From the NCBI GenBank assembly GCA_013214355.1, contig JABSSL010000109.1:1-41262 (forward strand): a stretch of 41,262 nucleotides of DNA, read 5' to 3'. This document shows positions 26,515 to 34,995 of the stretch, piece by piece. This DNA is from Saprospiraceae bacterium (GTDB taxonomy: Bacteria; Bacteroidota; Bacteroidia; Chitinophagales; Saprospiraceae). Made by a program: the position numbers and the translations under genes. Every line of letters begins with the position of its first letter. Position 1 is the first letter of the stretch. The notes below the pieces were generated by a model. It was not told where the DNA came from, ran no database searches, and worked only from the letters and a program-made list of their open reading frames with translations.

Positions 26515-28233
26515 ATGCATTTACTCGACTGGACCATCATGTTAGGTACCCTATTAGGTATCGTTGTGTATGGAGTTGTAAAGACGCGAAATATTAATAA
26601 TGTGCAGAGTTACCTATTGGGAGACCGCGATCTGAAGTGGTGGACCATTGGTCTTTCTGTGATGGCTACACAGGCTAGTGCTATCACCTTTCTATCAACC
26701 CCCGGGCAGGCATACATAGACGGCATGGGATTTGCACAATTCTATTTCGGGTTGCCAATCGCCATGGTCATCCTTTGTATATTCTTCTTGCCCATCTATT
26801 ACAATCTCAAAGTATATACGGCCTATGAGTACTTGGAGGGACGGTTCGACCTCAAGACTCGCTCACTTACGGCCATTTTATTCCTAGTGCAGCGAGGGCT
26901 GGCGGCGGGTATAACGATCTATGCCCCGGCAATTATCTTATCTACGATATTGGGATGGTCTTTGAATATTACCGTATTTTCCATTGGGCTCATTGTAATC
27001 TTTTACACGGTGGCTGGGGGTACTAAAGCCGTAAGTGTAACTCAAAAGCAGCAGATGATCATTATCCTTACGGGAATGGTAATTGCAGCGATCATTATAG
27101 TGAACAAGCTGCCCGAAAACATCTCTTTTGTCGAAGCATTAGGCGTGGCTGGGAAGATGGAGAAGCTTAATGTGGTAGATCTGAATTTTGATCTCTCTAA
27201 TCGATACAATCTTTGGTCTGGGATACTGGGCGGGGTGTTTCTCTTCCTCTCCTATTTCGGTACAGACCAATCACAGGTACAGCGATATTTATCAGGCAAA
27301 TCGCTATCGGAAAGTAGGTTAGGCCTGCTTTTCAATGGTATCCTGAAAGTTCCTATGCAGTTTCTCATTCTGTTCGTGGGAGTGATGGTGTTTGTTTTCT
27401 TCCTGTTTGTAAAGCCTCCCCTGCACTTTAATGCCTCCAATGTAGAAAAACTCCAAGAAAGTGAAGTCTATGCTGACTACGAATCATTAGACCAGCAACA
27501 CGATCAAGTTTTTGCCGCCCAACAAGAGGAGATTAATGCTTTGGTGGCTGCTATGCGAACAGATGATCAAGTCGCCATTGCGGAAGCGAAGGAAAAAGTA
27601 ATGGCCATGCACGAGGAGCAAAAAGAATTGCGCTTACAAGCGGGGCAGTTAATTGAAGATTCTGGCCTGAATCTTCAGAATAATGATAAGGACTACGTAT
27701 TCATCACCTTTATCATGAATTACCTACCCATTGGTCTGATTGGACTCTTATTGGCCGTGATTTTCTCGGCAGCCATGTCTTCGACGGCCTCTGAACTAAA
27801 TGCCTTAGCTACCACTACCGTCATTGACATCTATAAACGCTCTCTGGTGAAGGATCGAGAAGATCAGCACTATCTCCAAGTTTCCAAGTGGATAACGATC
27901 ATGTGGGGCGGCATAGCGTTGTTCTTTGCTGTCACGGCCAGCTTATTTGAAAACCTGATCCAAGCCGTAAATATTATAGGTTCTCTATTCTATGGCGTAA
28001 TACTGGGGATCTTCATGGTGGCCTTCTTTTTAAAGAAAGTAAGAGGATCCGCGGTCTTCATTGCAGCATTAATTGCAGAAGCTTGCATCTTATTCCTTTG
28101 GTTGTTAGATCTCTGGGGAATTTTCAAAATTGGTTTCCTTTGGTTAAACCCTATCGGTTGCTTTTTGGTAATGATCCTCGCTAGCATGATTGAACGTCTG
28201 AGCGGAGATAGAGGAGTAGCAGCAACAGCTTAG
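26515..28233 (+). CDS. Sodium/solute symporter (SSS family)
   Basis: The 572-residue inner-membrane protein has about 13 hydrophobic segments and the SSS layout: an N-terminal span, SYLLGDRDLKWWTIGLSVMA, ASAITFLSTPGQAY, and the family block FSAAMSSTASELNALATTTV in the second half. It would couple sodium entry to uptake of an organic solute; the substrate cannot be deduced. A charged loop of about 90 residues (about 305-395, with AMHEEQKELRLQAG) is inserted between two spans. It is probably coiled coil and longer than in PutP or vSGLT. The gene stands alone with its own terminator. Confidence 0.93.
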   Translation: MHLLDWTIMLGTLLGIVVYGVVKTRNINNVQSYLLGDRDLKWWTIGLSVMATQASAITFLSTPGQAYIDGMGFAQFYFGLPIAMVILCIFFLPIYYNLKVYTAYEYLEGRFDLKTRSLTAILFLVQRGLAAGITIYAPAIILSTILGWSLNITVFSIGLIVIFYTVAGGTKAVSVTQKQQMIIILTGMVIAAIIIVNKLPENISFVEALGVAGKMEKLNVVDLNFDLSNRYNLWSGILGGVFLFLSYFGTDQSQVQRYLSGKSLSESRLGLLFNGILKVPMQFLILFVGVMVFVFFLFVKPPLHFNASNVEKLQESEVYADYESLDQQHDQVFAAQQEEINALVAAMRTDDQVAIAEAKEKVMAMHEEQKELRLQAGQLIEDSGLNLQNNDKDYVFITFIMNYLPIGLIGLLLAVIFSAAMSSTASELNALATTTVIDIYKRSLVKDREDQHYLQVSKWITIMWGGIALFFAVTASLFENLIQAVNIIGSLFYGVILGIFMVAFFLKKVRGSAVFIAALIAEACILFLWLLDLWGIFKIGFLWLNPIGCFLVMILASMIERLSGDRGVAATA

Positions 28234-28276
28234 AAACAACTAGTAAAGGGTAAGATAGGATACCCCGTATAAATGA

Positions 28277-28309
28277 AAAAGGATTTTACCGGCTAGGTAA
28301 AATCCTTTT
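28277..28309. terminator. Terminator of the symporter gene
   Basis: A perfect 14-bp stem (28277-28290 with 28296-28309) closes a 5-base loop and is followed by TTTTCTTGTTTTT on the plus strand. It begins 43 bp after the symporter stop and would also stop a minus-strand transcript from the small frame downstream. Confidence 0.9.
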
Positions 28310-28352
28310 CTTGTTTTTAAAGCAGATTTGGATTGATTTTCCCAGTATCCAC

Positions 28353-28424
28353 TTAGAATGCCTCGTTTACTACGTCAAATTTGAACAATAGTAACACGAT
28401 CAATAGGATGAATAAAATGATCAT
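28353..28424 (-). CDS. Candidate 23-residue membrane microprotein
   Basis: An ATG at 28424 opens 23 codons ending in TAA. The peptide begins MIILFILLIVLLLFKF and ends in DVVNEAF: one hydrophobic helix of about 14 residues, then a short polar and acidic tail. It lies alone in the 503-bp gap between the symporter and the DUF2911 gene. No promoter element was found upstream. The helix followed by a soluble tail is not typical of chance frames, but the frame is very short. It may be a small membrane regulator or noise; nothing recognised matches it. Confidence 0.4.
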   Translation of the reverse strand: MIILFILLIVLLLFKFDVVNEAF

Positions 28425-28665
28425 GGGAATTGAGATTTAGTTTAATGGCCATAGGGTAATACTATAACTCATTTGTTCATGGTAACTCCTACTTAAGGGT
28501 CAGAAAATAAGATTAAAACACATAAAGTAAAATTAATATATGAGTTAAACTTTATTTCGTAACTGACCGTATTCCAGTAGGTTTAGTCAAGTATTCACTG
28601 GGTATTTAGAAAACTAAGATAGCGTATTCTGTACAGATTGTCAAGTAAATAAGGATTTCAAAAAA

Positions 28666-28701
28666 CGGTGCCTTGGCAAACAAATGAATGCCAAGGCACC
28701 G
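28666..28701 (-). terminator. Terminator of the DUF2911 gene
   Basis: A perfect 13-bp GC-rich stem (28666-28678 with 28689-28701) closes a 10-base loop and is followed on the minus strand by TTTTTTG. It begins 35 bp after the stop codon and is a textbook intrinsic terminator. Confidence 0.95.
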
Positions 28702-28736
28702 TGAAAATCAAGATATTTCTTACGAAATAGTTTAAT

Positions 28737-29585
28737 TTATTTCTTAGCAGTCCATTCCTTGATGGACTTTTCATTCATACGAATGTAATCCTTGTTGCCT
28801 GCTTTCTCAGCTAGCTCTTTAGATTTTTTAGCTGCCTCAATAGCTTCGTCTGTTTTACCTAGATCAGCCAGGATTAGTGCCTCGCGACGTACCTGCCAGA
28901 ATCTTGGATTATCCACTTTGGTAGCCTTTTGCACCATTTCCAGTGCTTTATTCAAGTCCTTACCTGCTTCGTGGTAGTAGGTACCTGCGGCGAAGTAGTC
29001 ACCAGCTGTAGGCCCAGCCAAAACGCGATCAATGGCTGCCATAACTTTAGAGTCTACCTCAGTTTCCACAGGAATAGCGATCACAGTATTTTCCCACATC
29101 GCATAAAGGTTGGCGGAATTGGATTTCAAATCTCCTAACATCATAGAGAATGATTCTATGGCCATAGGTAACTCTTGTGCATCAGTCTTTACAACGGCAG
29201 CCGGAGTTTTTTCTCGGTAGCTTCCCCAGTTTCCACCTTCATATGGAAAGAACATGATTTCCCAGCTTTTAGCAGTCGGCTTAGCAAGTACGGCATATTC
29301 TCCGCCTTTTACTGCCTTACCTCCTACAGTCACGTCATCACTGAAAGATATCTTCGTAGCCTGATTCGCACCAAAACGCCATACATCACCAAATGGTACC
29401 AATCCGTCATCAGCGAAGATGGTACGACCTTTCATACTTGGTCGAGAGTAAACAATGTGCACCTCAGTTAGGCCCACCGTTTGCTTGATCTCAGAAGTAG
29501 GACTTGGTTGGGGAGTTGGAATCTGACCAAAAGCTTGTCCAGCTAAACATGCCAATACAAATAAGCTTAAGAACAGTTTTTTCAT
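28737..29585 (-). CDS. Secreted DUF2911-family protein
   Basis: The 282-residue product has a signal peptide (LACLAGQAFG, cut before Q21). A DUF2911 beta-domain follows, with VHIVYSRPSMKGRTIFADDG, LVPFGDVWRFGANQATKISF and KGGEYAVLAKP, then FFPYEGGNWGSY. The C-terminal 80 residues are helical, TPR-like pairs (AAGTYYHEAGKDLNKALEMV and RREALILADLGKTDEAIEAA). DUF2911 proteins are common in Bacteroidota envelopes and have no established function. The gene stands alone with a strong terminator, and no partner is suggested by its neighbours. Confidence 0.9.
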   Translation of the reverse strand: MKKLFLSLFVLACLAGQAFGQIPTPQPSPTSEIKQTVGLTEVHIVYSRPSMKGRTIFADDGLVPFGDVWRFGANQATKISFSDDVTVGGKAVKGGEYAVLAKPTAKSWEIMFFPYEGGNWGSYREKTPAAVVKTDAQELPMAIESFSMMLGDLKSNSANLYAMWENTVIAIPVETEVDSKVMAAIDRVLAGPTAGDYFAAGTYYHEAGKDLNKALEMVQKATKVDNPRFWQVRREALILADLGKTDEAIEAAKKSKELAEKAGNKDYIRMNEKSIKEWTAKK

Positions 29586-29705
29586 TATAGCTTAATTTTA
29601 GTTACAGAAATAGTAAACTTCGCGCCGAAGTTATAGCTTCAGCCCAGAATTGTAAGTAATTTCCAGCTTTTTAAAACTTTCTTAAGACTAGGAACTAAAC
29701 CAACT

Positions 29706-30068
29706 ATGACCATTGCAATCATTGCACACGATGGGAAGAAAGCTGACATGGTCGGCTTTATAAAGGATCATATTACAACTTTTCAAGAAAAGAAGATCAG
29801 TGTAATAGCGACGGGAACAACGGGCTCCCACGTGGAGCGGGCTGGACTAGATGTGGAGTTGATGTTGAGCGGTCCGTACGGAGGGGATGCACAGATTGCT
29901 AGCCGACTGGTAGAAGGGCATGTGGATATGGTCATTTTCTTTCGTGACCCATTGGGGAAACATCCCCACGAAGTAGATGTAAATATGCTGATGAGGCTAT
30001 GCGATGTGCATAATATTCCGTTGGCCACTAATATTGCTGCAGCAACTCGTTTTGTACAAACACTATAG
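29706..30068 (+). CDS. mgsA: Methylglyoxal synthase
   Basis: The 120-residue protein is a short MgsA. It converts dihydroxyacetone phosphate to methylglyoxal and phosphate, a bypass of lower glycolysis used when sugar phosphates build up. Family motifs are IIAHDGKKADM at the N-terminus, ATGTTGSHVE, the catalytic Asp in SGPYGGDAQIASRL, and FFRDPLGKHPHEVDVNML with a second key Asp and His. NIPLATNIAAA lies near the end. The start is the ATG at 29706. It is about 30 residues shorter than E. coli MgsA, lacking terminal extensions but no motif. Confidence 0.96.
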   Translation: MTIAIIAHDGKKADMVGFIKDHITTFQEKKISVIATGTTGSHVERAGLDVELMLSGPYGGDAQIASRLVEGHVDMVIFFRDPLGKHPHEVDVNMLMRLCDVHNIPLATNIAAATRFVQTL

Positions 30069-30116
30069 CTTTTAAAGTGGTTAGGGATACCTCACTGTAA
30101 TCGACCAAGGTTTTCC

Positions 30117-31997
30117 TTAGGCACGCAGCTGAATGGCATGGCGCTCGATGGTCTGGTACAAATCCTTTGGCTTGAAGGGTTTAGTAAGGAAATCATTCAT
30201 GCCCACGTCAAATGCTCTTTGCCGGAAGTCGGCCAAGGCAGAAGCCGACAAGGCGATGATCGGAAGTGATTGATATTTGTTTTCCTCCCAACTGCGAATC
30301 GTAGCCGTAGCTTCGTAGCCGTCCATGCGCGGCATTTGTAGATCCATTAGTACGATATTGTAATCTTTCTCTCTGACCTTCTCCAAGGCCTCATAACCAT
30401 CCCCAGCAATATCGATCTCCATATCCCAGAATTTTAAGATACGCTTCACCACTTTCACATTGAAGACATTGTCTTCTACAATCAGAATACGCTCAACGCC
30501 TTCAATCCCCTTCTCTTTCAGCACATTCTTCGTTTCCACCAAAGCCTCCTGTGGCGCCTCACCCAGTGGATATGGCAGACAAAATGAGAAAACGGAGCCC
30601 TTCCCCAATTCACTTTGCAACTTAATCACCCCTCCCTGCAGTCCTACCAACCGCTTAGTAATGGCTAAACCTAAGCCCGTACCACCAAACATGCGAGTCG
30701 TATGCTCATCTGCCTGGGAGAAGCTTTCAAATATCGTTTTATGTTTATCTTTTGGAATTCCAATTCCCGTATCCTTCACCTCAAAATGAACCTTGGCCTG
30801 GCCTTCTTTCGTCTTACCGTGTAATCGAATAGTTAAGGTGATTTTCCCTTCTTCCGTAAACTTAATCGCGTTATTAATGAGATTGATCAGCACTTGGGAT
30901 AGACGAGTAGGATCTCCAAGCAGATAACGAGAAATATCATGCTCCATATCTAGTTGGAACAGCAACTGCTTGTCTTTAGCCTTAGGGGAAAGTGTTTTAT
31001 AAATATTGTTGATCACTTCCTTGATGTCAAAATTCGTACGCTCAATAACCATCCGGCCAGCTTCCATTTTGCTGTAATCCAAGATGTCATTGATGATCAC
31101 CAATAAGTTTTCTGCGGAGAACATAATGGTATCCAGGTGCTCTCGCTGATCTTCCCTCGGGTTTTCTTCCTTCAAAATATGAGTCATGCCGATCACTGCA
31201 TTCATAGGCGTACGAATTTCATGACTCATATTGGATAAAAAATTGGACTTAGCCAATGTGGCCTCCTCCGCTTTTTGTTTGGCTATAGTTAGATATTCTA
31301 TCTCTTCTTTGATTTCCCCTGTTTCGATGACCAGTTGATTCTTCTGCGCAATTAGTTGCTCATTAACTTTGCTGAGCTTTGCATTTTTGTGGTGAAAACG
31401 TCGTAATAGTGGTCGAATTAGTAATAAGAGACAAACTACGGTCAAAATGATGAGAAAGGACGCGATCAAAAAGCCCATCTCTTGTAACTTCTCTATCCGT
31501 TCGTGGGCTTCCTTCTCGTAATTACCAACAATGGCGTCCATCAAGGGCAAAAACTTCTGCTCATTAGAAATGATCTGATATAAGGTTCCGGACATAGCGG
31601 AAGGATCATCAGCAGAGAGTAATTCTTGAGCAGCAGTAGTAAGACCGAGATAGGAACCTTGCATAGAATCAAAGAGGGATTGCGTTGTAGCACTATTGCT
31701 CCGCTCTTCTTCCAAACCAAGATCTGGACTCCCATGCTGAAGCGCCCAATGTTGGGACTCTAACTTTTCTAAGGCAGTCTCTAAATCTGTTCTAATGGTA
31801 GTATTATTGGGATGTTTTACTAGTAGAAGGGCTGTTTTCACTATCTTTTGACTGTACATACGCTGGCTACCCGCAACATTGATGATGCGTGAGTCTGCCA
31901 AGCTGTTCTGTACCGACTGATAGATCACAAACTGAGAAATGAAAATTCCCAGCACCAATGTGCCTAAAAATAGGTAGAGGGTTGTTCTATAATTCAC
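30117..31997 (-). CDS. Hybrid sensor histidine kinase with a PilJ/nitrate-sensor-like input domain
   Basis: The 626-residue membrane protein has two spans (about 7-27 and 175-195). Between them is a periplasmic four-helix sensor with NVAGSQRMYSQKIVKTALLL, like the PilJ and NarX-type domains. A short coiled coil leads to HisKA (NMSHEIRTPMNAVIGMTHIL, His near 257) and HATPase_c (INNAIKFTEEG, DTGIGIPKDK, GGTGLGLAITK). A C-terminal receiver follows (IVEDNVFNVKVVK, Asp near 550 in VLMDLQMPRMDG, Lys in FLTKPFKPKDL). The start is a GTG at 31997. No separate response regulator or output gene is adjacent, so the signal and target are unknown. Confidence 0.95.
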   Translation of the reverse strand: MNYRTTLYLFLGTLVLGIFISQFVIYQSVQNSLADSRIINVAGSQRMYSQKIVKTALLLVKHPNNTTIRTDLETALEKLESQHWALQHGSPDLGLEEERSNSATTQSLFDSMQGSYLGLTTAAQELLSADDPSAMSGTLYQIISNEQKFLPLMDAIVGNYEKEAHERIEKLQEMGFLIASFLIILTVVCLLLLIRPLLRRFHHKNAKLSKVNEQLIAQKNQLVIETGEIKEEIEYLTIAKQKAEEATLAKSNFLSNMSHEIRTPMNAVIGMTHILKEENPREDQREHLDTIMFSAENLLVIINDILDYSKMEAGRMVIERTNFDIKEVINNIYKTLSPKAKDKQLLFQLDMEHDISRYLLGDPTRLSQVLINLINNAIKFTEEGKITLTIRLHGKTKEGQAKVHFEVKDTGIGIPKDKHKTIFESFSQADEHTTRMFGGTGLGLAITKRLVGLQGGVIKLQSELGKGSVFSFCLPYPLGEAPQEALVETKNVLKEKGIEGVERILIVEDNVFNVKVVKRILKFWDMEIDIAGDGYEALEKVREKDYNIVLMDLQMPRMDGYEATATIRSWEENKYQSLPIIALSASALADFRQRAFDVGMNDFLTKPFKPKDLYQTIERHAIQLRA

Positions 31998-32002
31998 AGG
32001 GG

Positions 32003-32026
32003 GTAGCTTTTGATTTACAAAGCTAC
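32003..32026 (-). promoter_or_regulatory. Hairpin and -7 element at the kinase start
   Basis: An 8-bp perfect stem (GTAGCTTT 32003-32010 with AAAGCTAC 32019-32026) lies 5 bases upstream of the GTG start on the minus strand. Part of it reads TAGCTTTG, which matches TAnnTTTG. A promoter here would leave a leader of about 14 bases; a longer transcript would fold the hairpin over the start. Which applies is not known. Confidence 0.3.
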
Positions 32027-32085
32027 ATATCTACTTTTTATTAAATTGAATATTTTGCAATATCTGTGACATAGAAACAGATAGT

Positions 32086-33723
32086 TTATCTCCCCATCAT
32101 TCCAGCGTAGGGTATGCCTGTTAAGCGATGCATATCGTAATCGTACGTACTAAGATCTTCAAAATTAAATTCGCGTATATGGGCATGTCCACAGGACCGG
32201 GCAATTACTTTGATCAGATCATTCGTCGCCGTGAGAAAATTGTATAACTGCGTGGCCGATTGTTCAACCTTGAGGCGTGCCCGAAGGTGGGGTTTTTGAG
32301 TCGCTACCCCGACCGGACAGTTGTTGGTCCCACAAGCTCGCATGCCGATACATCCAACAGCTTGGATGGCTGAATTAGCAATGGCGATAGCATCGGCTCC
32401 CATCATCATGGCCTTCGCAAAATCTTCGGCTACCCGCAGGCCGCCTGTAATCACTAGGCTGATATCTTTGGCCCCTACTTTGTCCATATGACGCCTAGCT
32501 CTTGCCAAAGCCGGTATTGTGGGTACGTTAATGTTGTTTCGTAAAACGGTTGGTGCTGAACCAGTTCCGCCTCCGCGGCCATCTAGTATAATATAATCTG
32601 CTCCCGCAGCTAGAGCAAAGTCGATATCCGCTTCAATCCGACTGGCAGCGATCTTGAATCCGACTGGAATCCCACCCGTGATTAGGCGTACTTCTTTCGC
32701 AATTTCCTCAAAGTCTGCCACCGTTTTCAAGTCTGGAAAGGCGGCGGGAGAAATGGCGGTTTGCCCTACTTCCAAGCCTCGTACACTGGCAATCTCCTCC
32801 GTCACCTTATGCCCAGGAAGATGGCCTCCGGTACCCGTCTTAGCCCCTTGCCCTCCTTTAAAGTGAAAGGTCTGTACCTTCTTCAATTTATCGTAGCTAA
32901 AGCCAAACTTGCCGCTGGCTAATTCGTAGAAATATCGCTGGTTATTAGCCTGTTCTTCCGGAAGCATTCCGCCTTCTCCTGAGCAAATCCCAGTACCAGC
33001 CATATCTGCCCCTTTTGCCAAGGCAATCTTGGCTTCTCGTGACAAAGAGCCAAAGGACATATCTGATACAAAAAGGGGAATTTCTAGACGTAAAGGTTTT
33101 TCAGCACGAGGTCCGATAACCACATCCGTCCCCACCTCTTCTTCATCCAGTAGTGGTCTTTTAGCTAGCTGGGCAGGCAGAAATTGAATATCCTCCCATT
33201 TCGGCAAGGTCGTTCTATCCACACCCATGGAAGCTGATGGTCCGTGATGTCCATAGTTTTTGAGGCCATTCTTAGCCAGCTCTTTAATGTATAAAGTGTA
33301 AGGTTCTGTTGGTTCTGGATGCGTATCCTGGTAAGTGCTTTGATATTCGTCTCGCCGAAATCGTTGTGGATGGATTTCTTCGAAGGCCACAACATCCGCC
33401 TTGTCCACGTACAACCATCCTTCTGAGACGGCAGCTTTGAACTGCTGCAAGAATTCCGAGTTATTGTACTCACTCACCCCCGAATCTATCCGATAATCCC
33501 AGTTGTGGACCCCACAAATTAGATTATCATTCTCATCCACATGCCCATCAGATAGTAGAGCACCACGGTGTAAACAACGTCCGTACATTACAGATACATC
33601 ATCGCCATATCTAACAATTACTAGATCCGTATTTTCTACCAGCGCATAGGTGGGTTGGCGGTCTGCTAAAGTGGACCACTCCAATAATTTTACTGGGGCT
33701 ACTAGCTGTGAGAAGTCTTGCAT
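32086..33723 (-). CDS. Rieske domain fused to a glutamate-synthase-like FMN/[3Fe-4S] domain
   Basis: The 545-residue product starts at the ATG at 33723; a TTG lies one codon upstream. Residues about 10-105 form a Rieske [2Fe-2S] domain with the ligands C50, H52, C70 and H73 (CLH...CGVH). The rest is the FMN-binding central domain of glutamate synthase, with LPGHKVTEEIASVRGLEVGQ, DYIILDGRGGGTGSAPTVLR and the [3Fe-4S] cysteines in GCIGMRACGTNNCPVG. The N-terminal glutaminase domain and the C-terminal beta-helix of GltB are missing, so the true reaction is uncertain. It could use an electron donor other than NADPH via the Rieske cluster. The gene stands apart from gltD-like genes. Confidence 0.85.
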   Translation of the reverse strand: MQDFSQLVAPVKLLEWSTLADRQPTYALVENTDLVIVRYGDDVSVMYGRCLHRGALLSDGHVDENDNLICGVHNWDYRIDSGVSEYNNSEFLQQFKAAVSEGWLYVDKADVVAFEEIHPQRFRRDEYQSTYQDTHPEPTEPYTLYIKELAKNGLKNYGHHGPSASMGVDRTTLPKWEDIQFLPAQLAKRPLLDEEEVGTDVVIGPRAEKPLRLEIPLFVSDMSFGSLSREAKIALAKGADMAGTGICSGEGGMLPEEQANNQRYFYELASGKFGFSYDKLKKVQTFHFKGGQGAKTGTGGHLPGHKVTEEIASVRGLEVGQTAISPAAFPDLKTVADFEEIAKEVRLITGGIPVGFKIAASRIEADIDFALAAGADYIILDGRGGGTGSAPTVLRNNINVPTIPALARARRHMDKVGAKDISLVITGGLRVAEDFAKAMMMGADAIAIANSAIQAVGCIGMRACGTNNCPVGVATQKPHLRARLKVEQSATQLYNFLTATNDLIKVIARSCGHAHIREFNFEDLSTYDYDMHRLTGIPYAGMMGR

Positions 33724-33843
33724 CAATACTCCGTTTTAGTCGATTTAAGAATGTATAAATATAAGGATTCGCATCCAACTGAATGTTGGCTAAGGGACAT
33801 CTGACTAAAACTTAGTTGAGAATAAACCAGCCCTAAATAGAAA

Positions 33844-33885
33844 AATCCCCTTTTTGGGCGCAAAGTGTCACTCAAAAAGGGGATT
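33844..33885. terminator. Terminator of the M23-CapA operon
   Basis: A perfect 13-bp stem (AATCCCCTTTTTG at 33844-33856 with CAAAAAGGGGATT at 33873-33885) closes a 16-base loop. It lies 20 bp after the capA stop on the minus strand and before the Rieske gene start. Confidence 0.85.
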
Positions 33886-33905
33886 AGAAGACAAAGCCTC
33901 TCCTG

Positions 33906-34970
33906 CTACTTTTTAGTCATCTTACCATCCTTGGCAATTAACAATGGAGACGCTGGAAAATCTGCATTCGTCAACTCAATGACTTCATTAATAGCTCGAT
34001 TCTGCTTATCAATCTTTGGACCATGTGTCTTCATCTGATAGATAGGAATCAATTTACCACTCACAAAACGGCCATCCTTATCTACCTCCAGCTCAACGAT
34101 AGGAGCCACGCCTGCTGATCCTCTTAAATTGAATCGACCATAGGTACAGAAGTTTCCTAAACTATAGGTAATAAAACGATCCTTGTACAACTCTACCCCT
34201 CTGGTTACGTGTGGTCCATGACCGAACACGACATCTGCTCCAGCGTCAATCACGGCATGAGCAAAGGCGTGCACATTCCCACGATTTTCACCATAATAGG
34301 TTTCGGTGCGCTTAGGGACATGGCGATGTTTAGCCCCTTCAGCCCCACCGTGGAAGGAGACGATCACGATATCTGCTTTCTGTTCGAGGGAGGCAACAAT
34401 GGCCTTGGCTCTCGACAAATTGCGAATATCACAGGTACCTCGATTCGGAGCAAAGGCGCAAAAGCCATAAGTAACCCCATTTTTTTGGAAAACTGCTGTT
34501 TCATCCGTTCCTGCTAATCCAGCGTATTCAATGCCCACCTCATCCAAAACTTCTTTAGTGCGCTTGCGTCCGGAGGGGCCAAAATCACCGGAGTGGTTAT
34601 TGGCTAAACTCACTACGTCAAACCCAGCCTTAACAAAATGATTTACATAACTTTCTGGTGAGCGAAAGGCATAGCACAAACTCGGGTTGCTGCAACGCTT
34701 TACCGTCCCGCCTTCATCTAGGATGGTTCCCTCAAGATTACCAAAGGTCAAATCCGCAGATTTAAGGATGGATTCTACGTCGGATAAAAGATCCTTGCCC
34801 CCGTTGGCCGGCAAATAGGATTTGGAGGGGTAGTTGGTGCCCAACATCATATCCCCTACTCCAATCAATTTATAGGTTTGACTAGACAGGTCATTTAGCG
34901 GTAGACCCAGTACCATAATGAAGAAAAGACTTCCCAAAGGGAAGCCTTTCCAGTTTGATCTGTTGATCAT
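33906..34970 (-). CDS. CapA-family metallophosphatase-like protein
   Basis: The 354-residue product has an N-terminal signal or anchor (about residues 9-31). A CapA/PGA-cap calcineurin-like domain follows: LIGVGDMMLG, DLTFGNLEGTI, VSLANNHSGDFG, IVSFHGGAEG and FGHGPHVTRGVELYKDRFIT, then YSLGNFCTYG. Those Asp, Asn and His residues are the usual metal ligands of this fold. The best-known member, CapA/PgsA, takes part in poly-gamma-glutamate export, but most are uncharacterised. No capBC genes are adjacent, so a polyglutamate role is not supported. It lies 25 bp after the M23 peptidase gene, so a cell-wall role is plausible. Confidence 0.88.
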   Translation of the reverse strand: MINRSNWKGFPLGSLFFIMVLGLPLNDLSSQTYKLIGVGDMMLGTNYPSKSYLPANGGKDLLSDVESILKSADLTFGNLEGTILDEGGTVKRCSNPSLCYAFRSPESYVNHFVKAGFDVVSLANNHSGDFGPSGRKRTKEVLDEVGIEYAGLAGTDETAVFQKNGVTYGFCAFAPNRGTCDIRNLSRAKAIVASLEQKADIVIVSFHGGAEGAKHRHVPKRTETYYGENRGNVHAFAHAVIDAGADVVFGHGPHVTRGVELYKDRFITYSLGNFCTYGRFNLRGSAGVAPIVELEVDKDGRFVSGKLIPIYQMKTHGPKIDKQNRAINEVIELTNADFPASPLLIAKDGKMTKK

Positions 34971-34995
34971 ATTCTTTTCGTGTTAATGTTTTCGT

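Noticed and set aside
33906-34970. Reading the CapA-type gene as part of a poly-gamma-glutamate capsule locus
   Set aside because: No capB or capC genes are adjacent; the neighbour is an M23 peptidase, so only the family is claimed.
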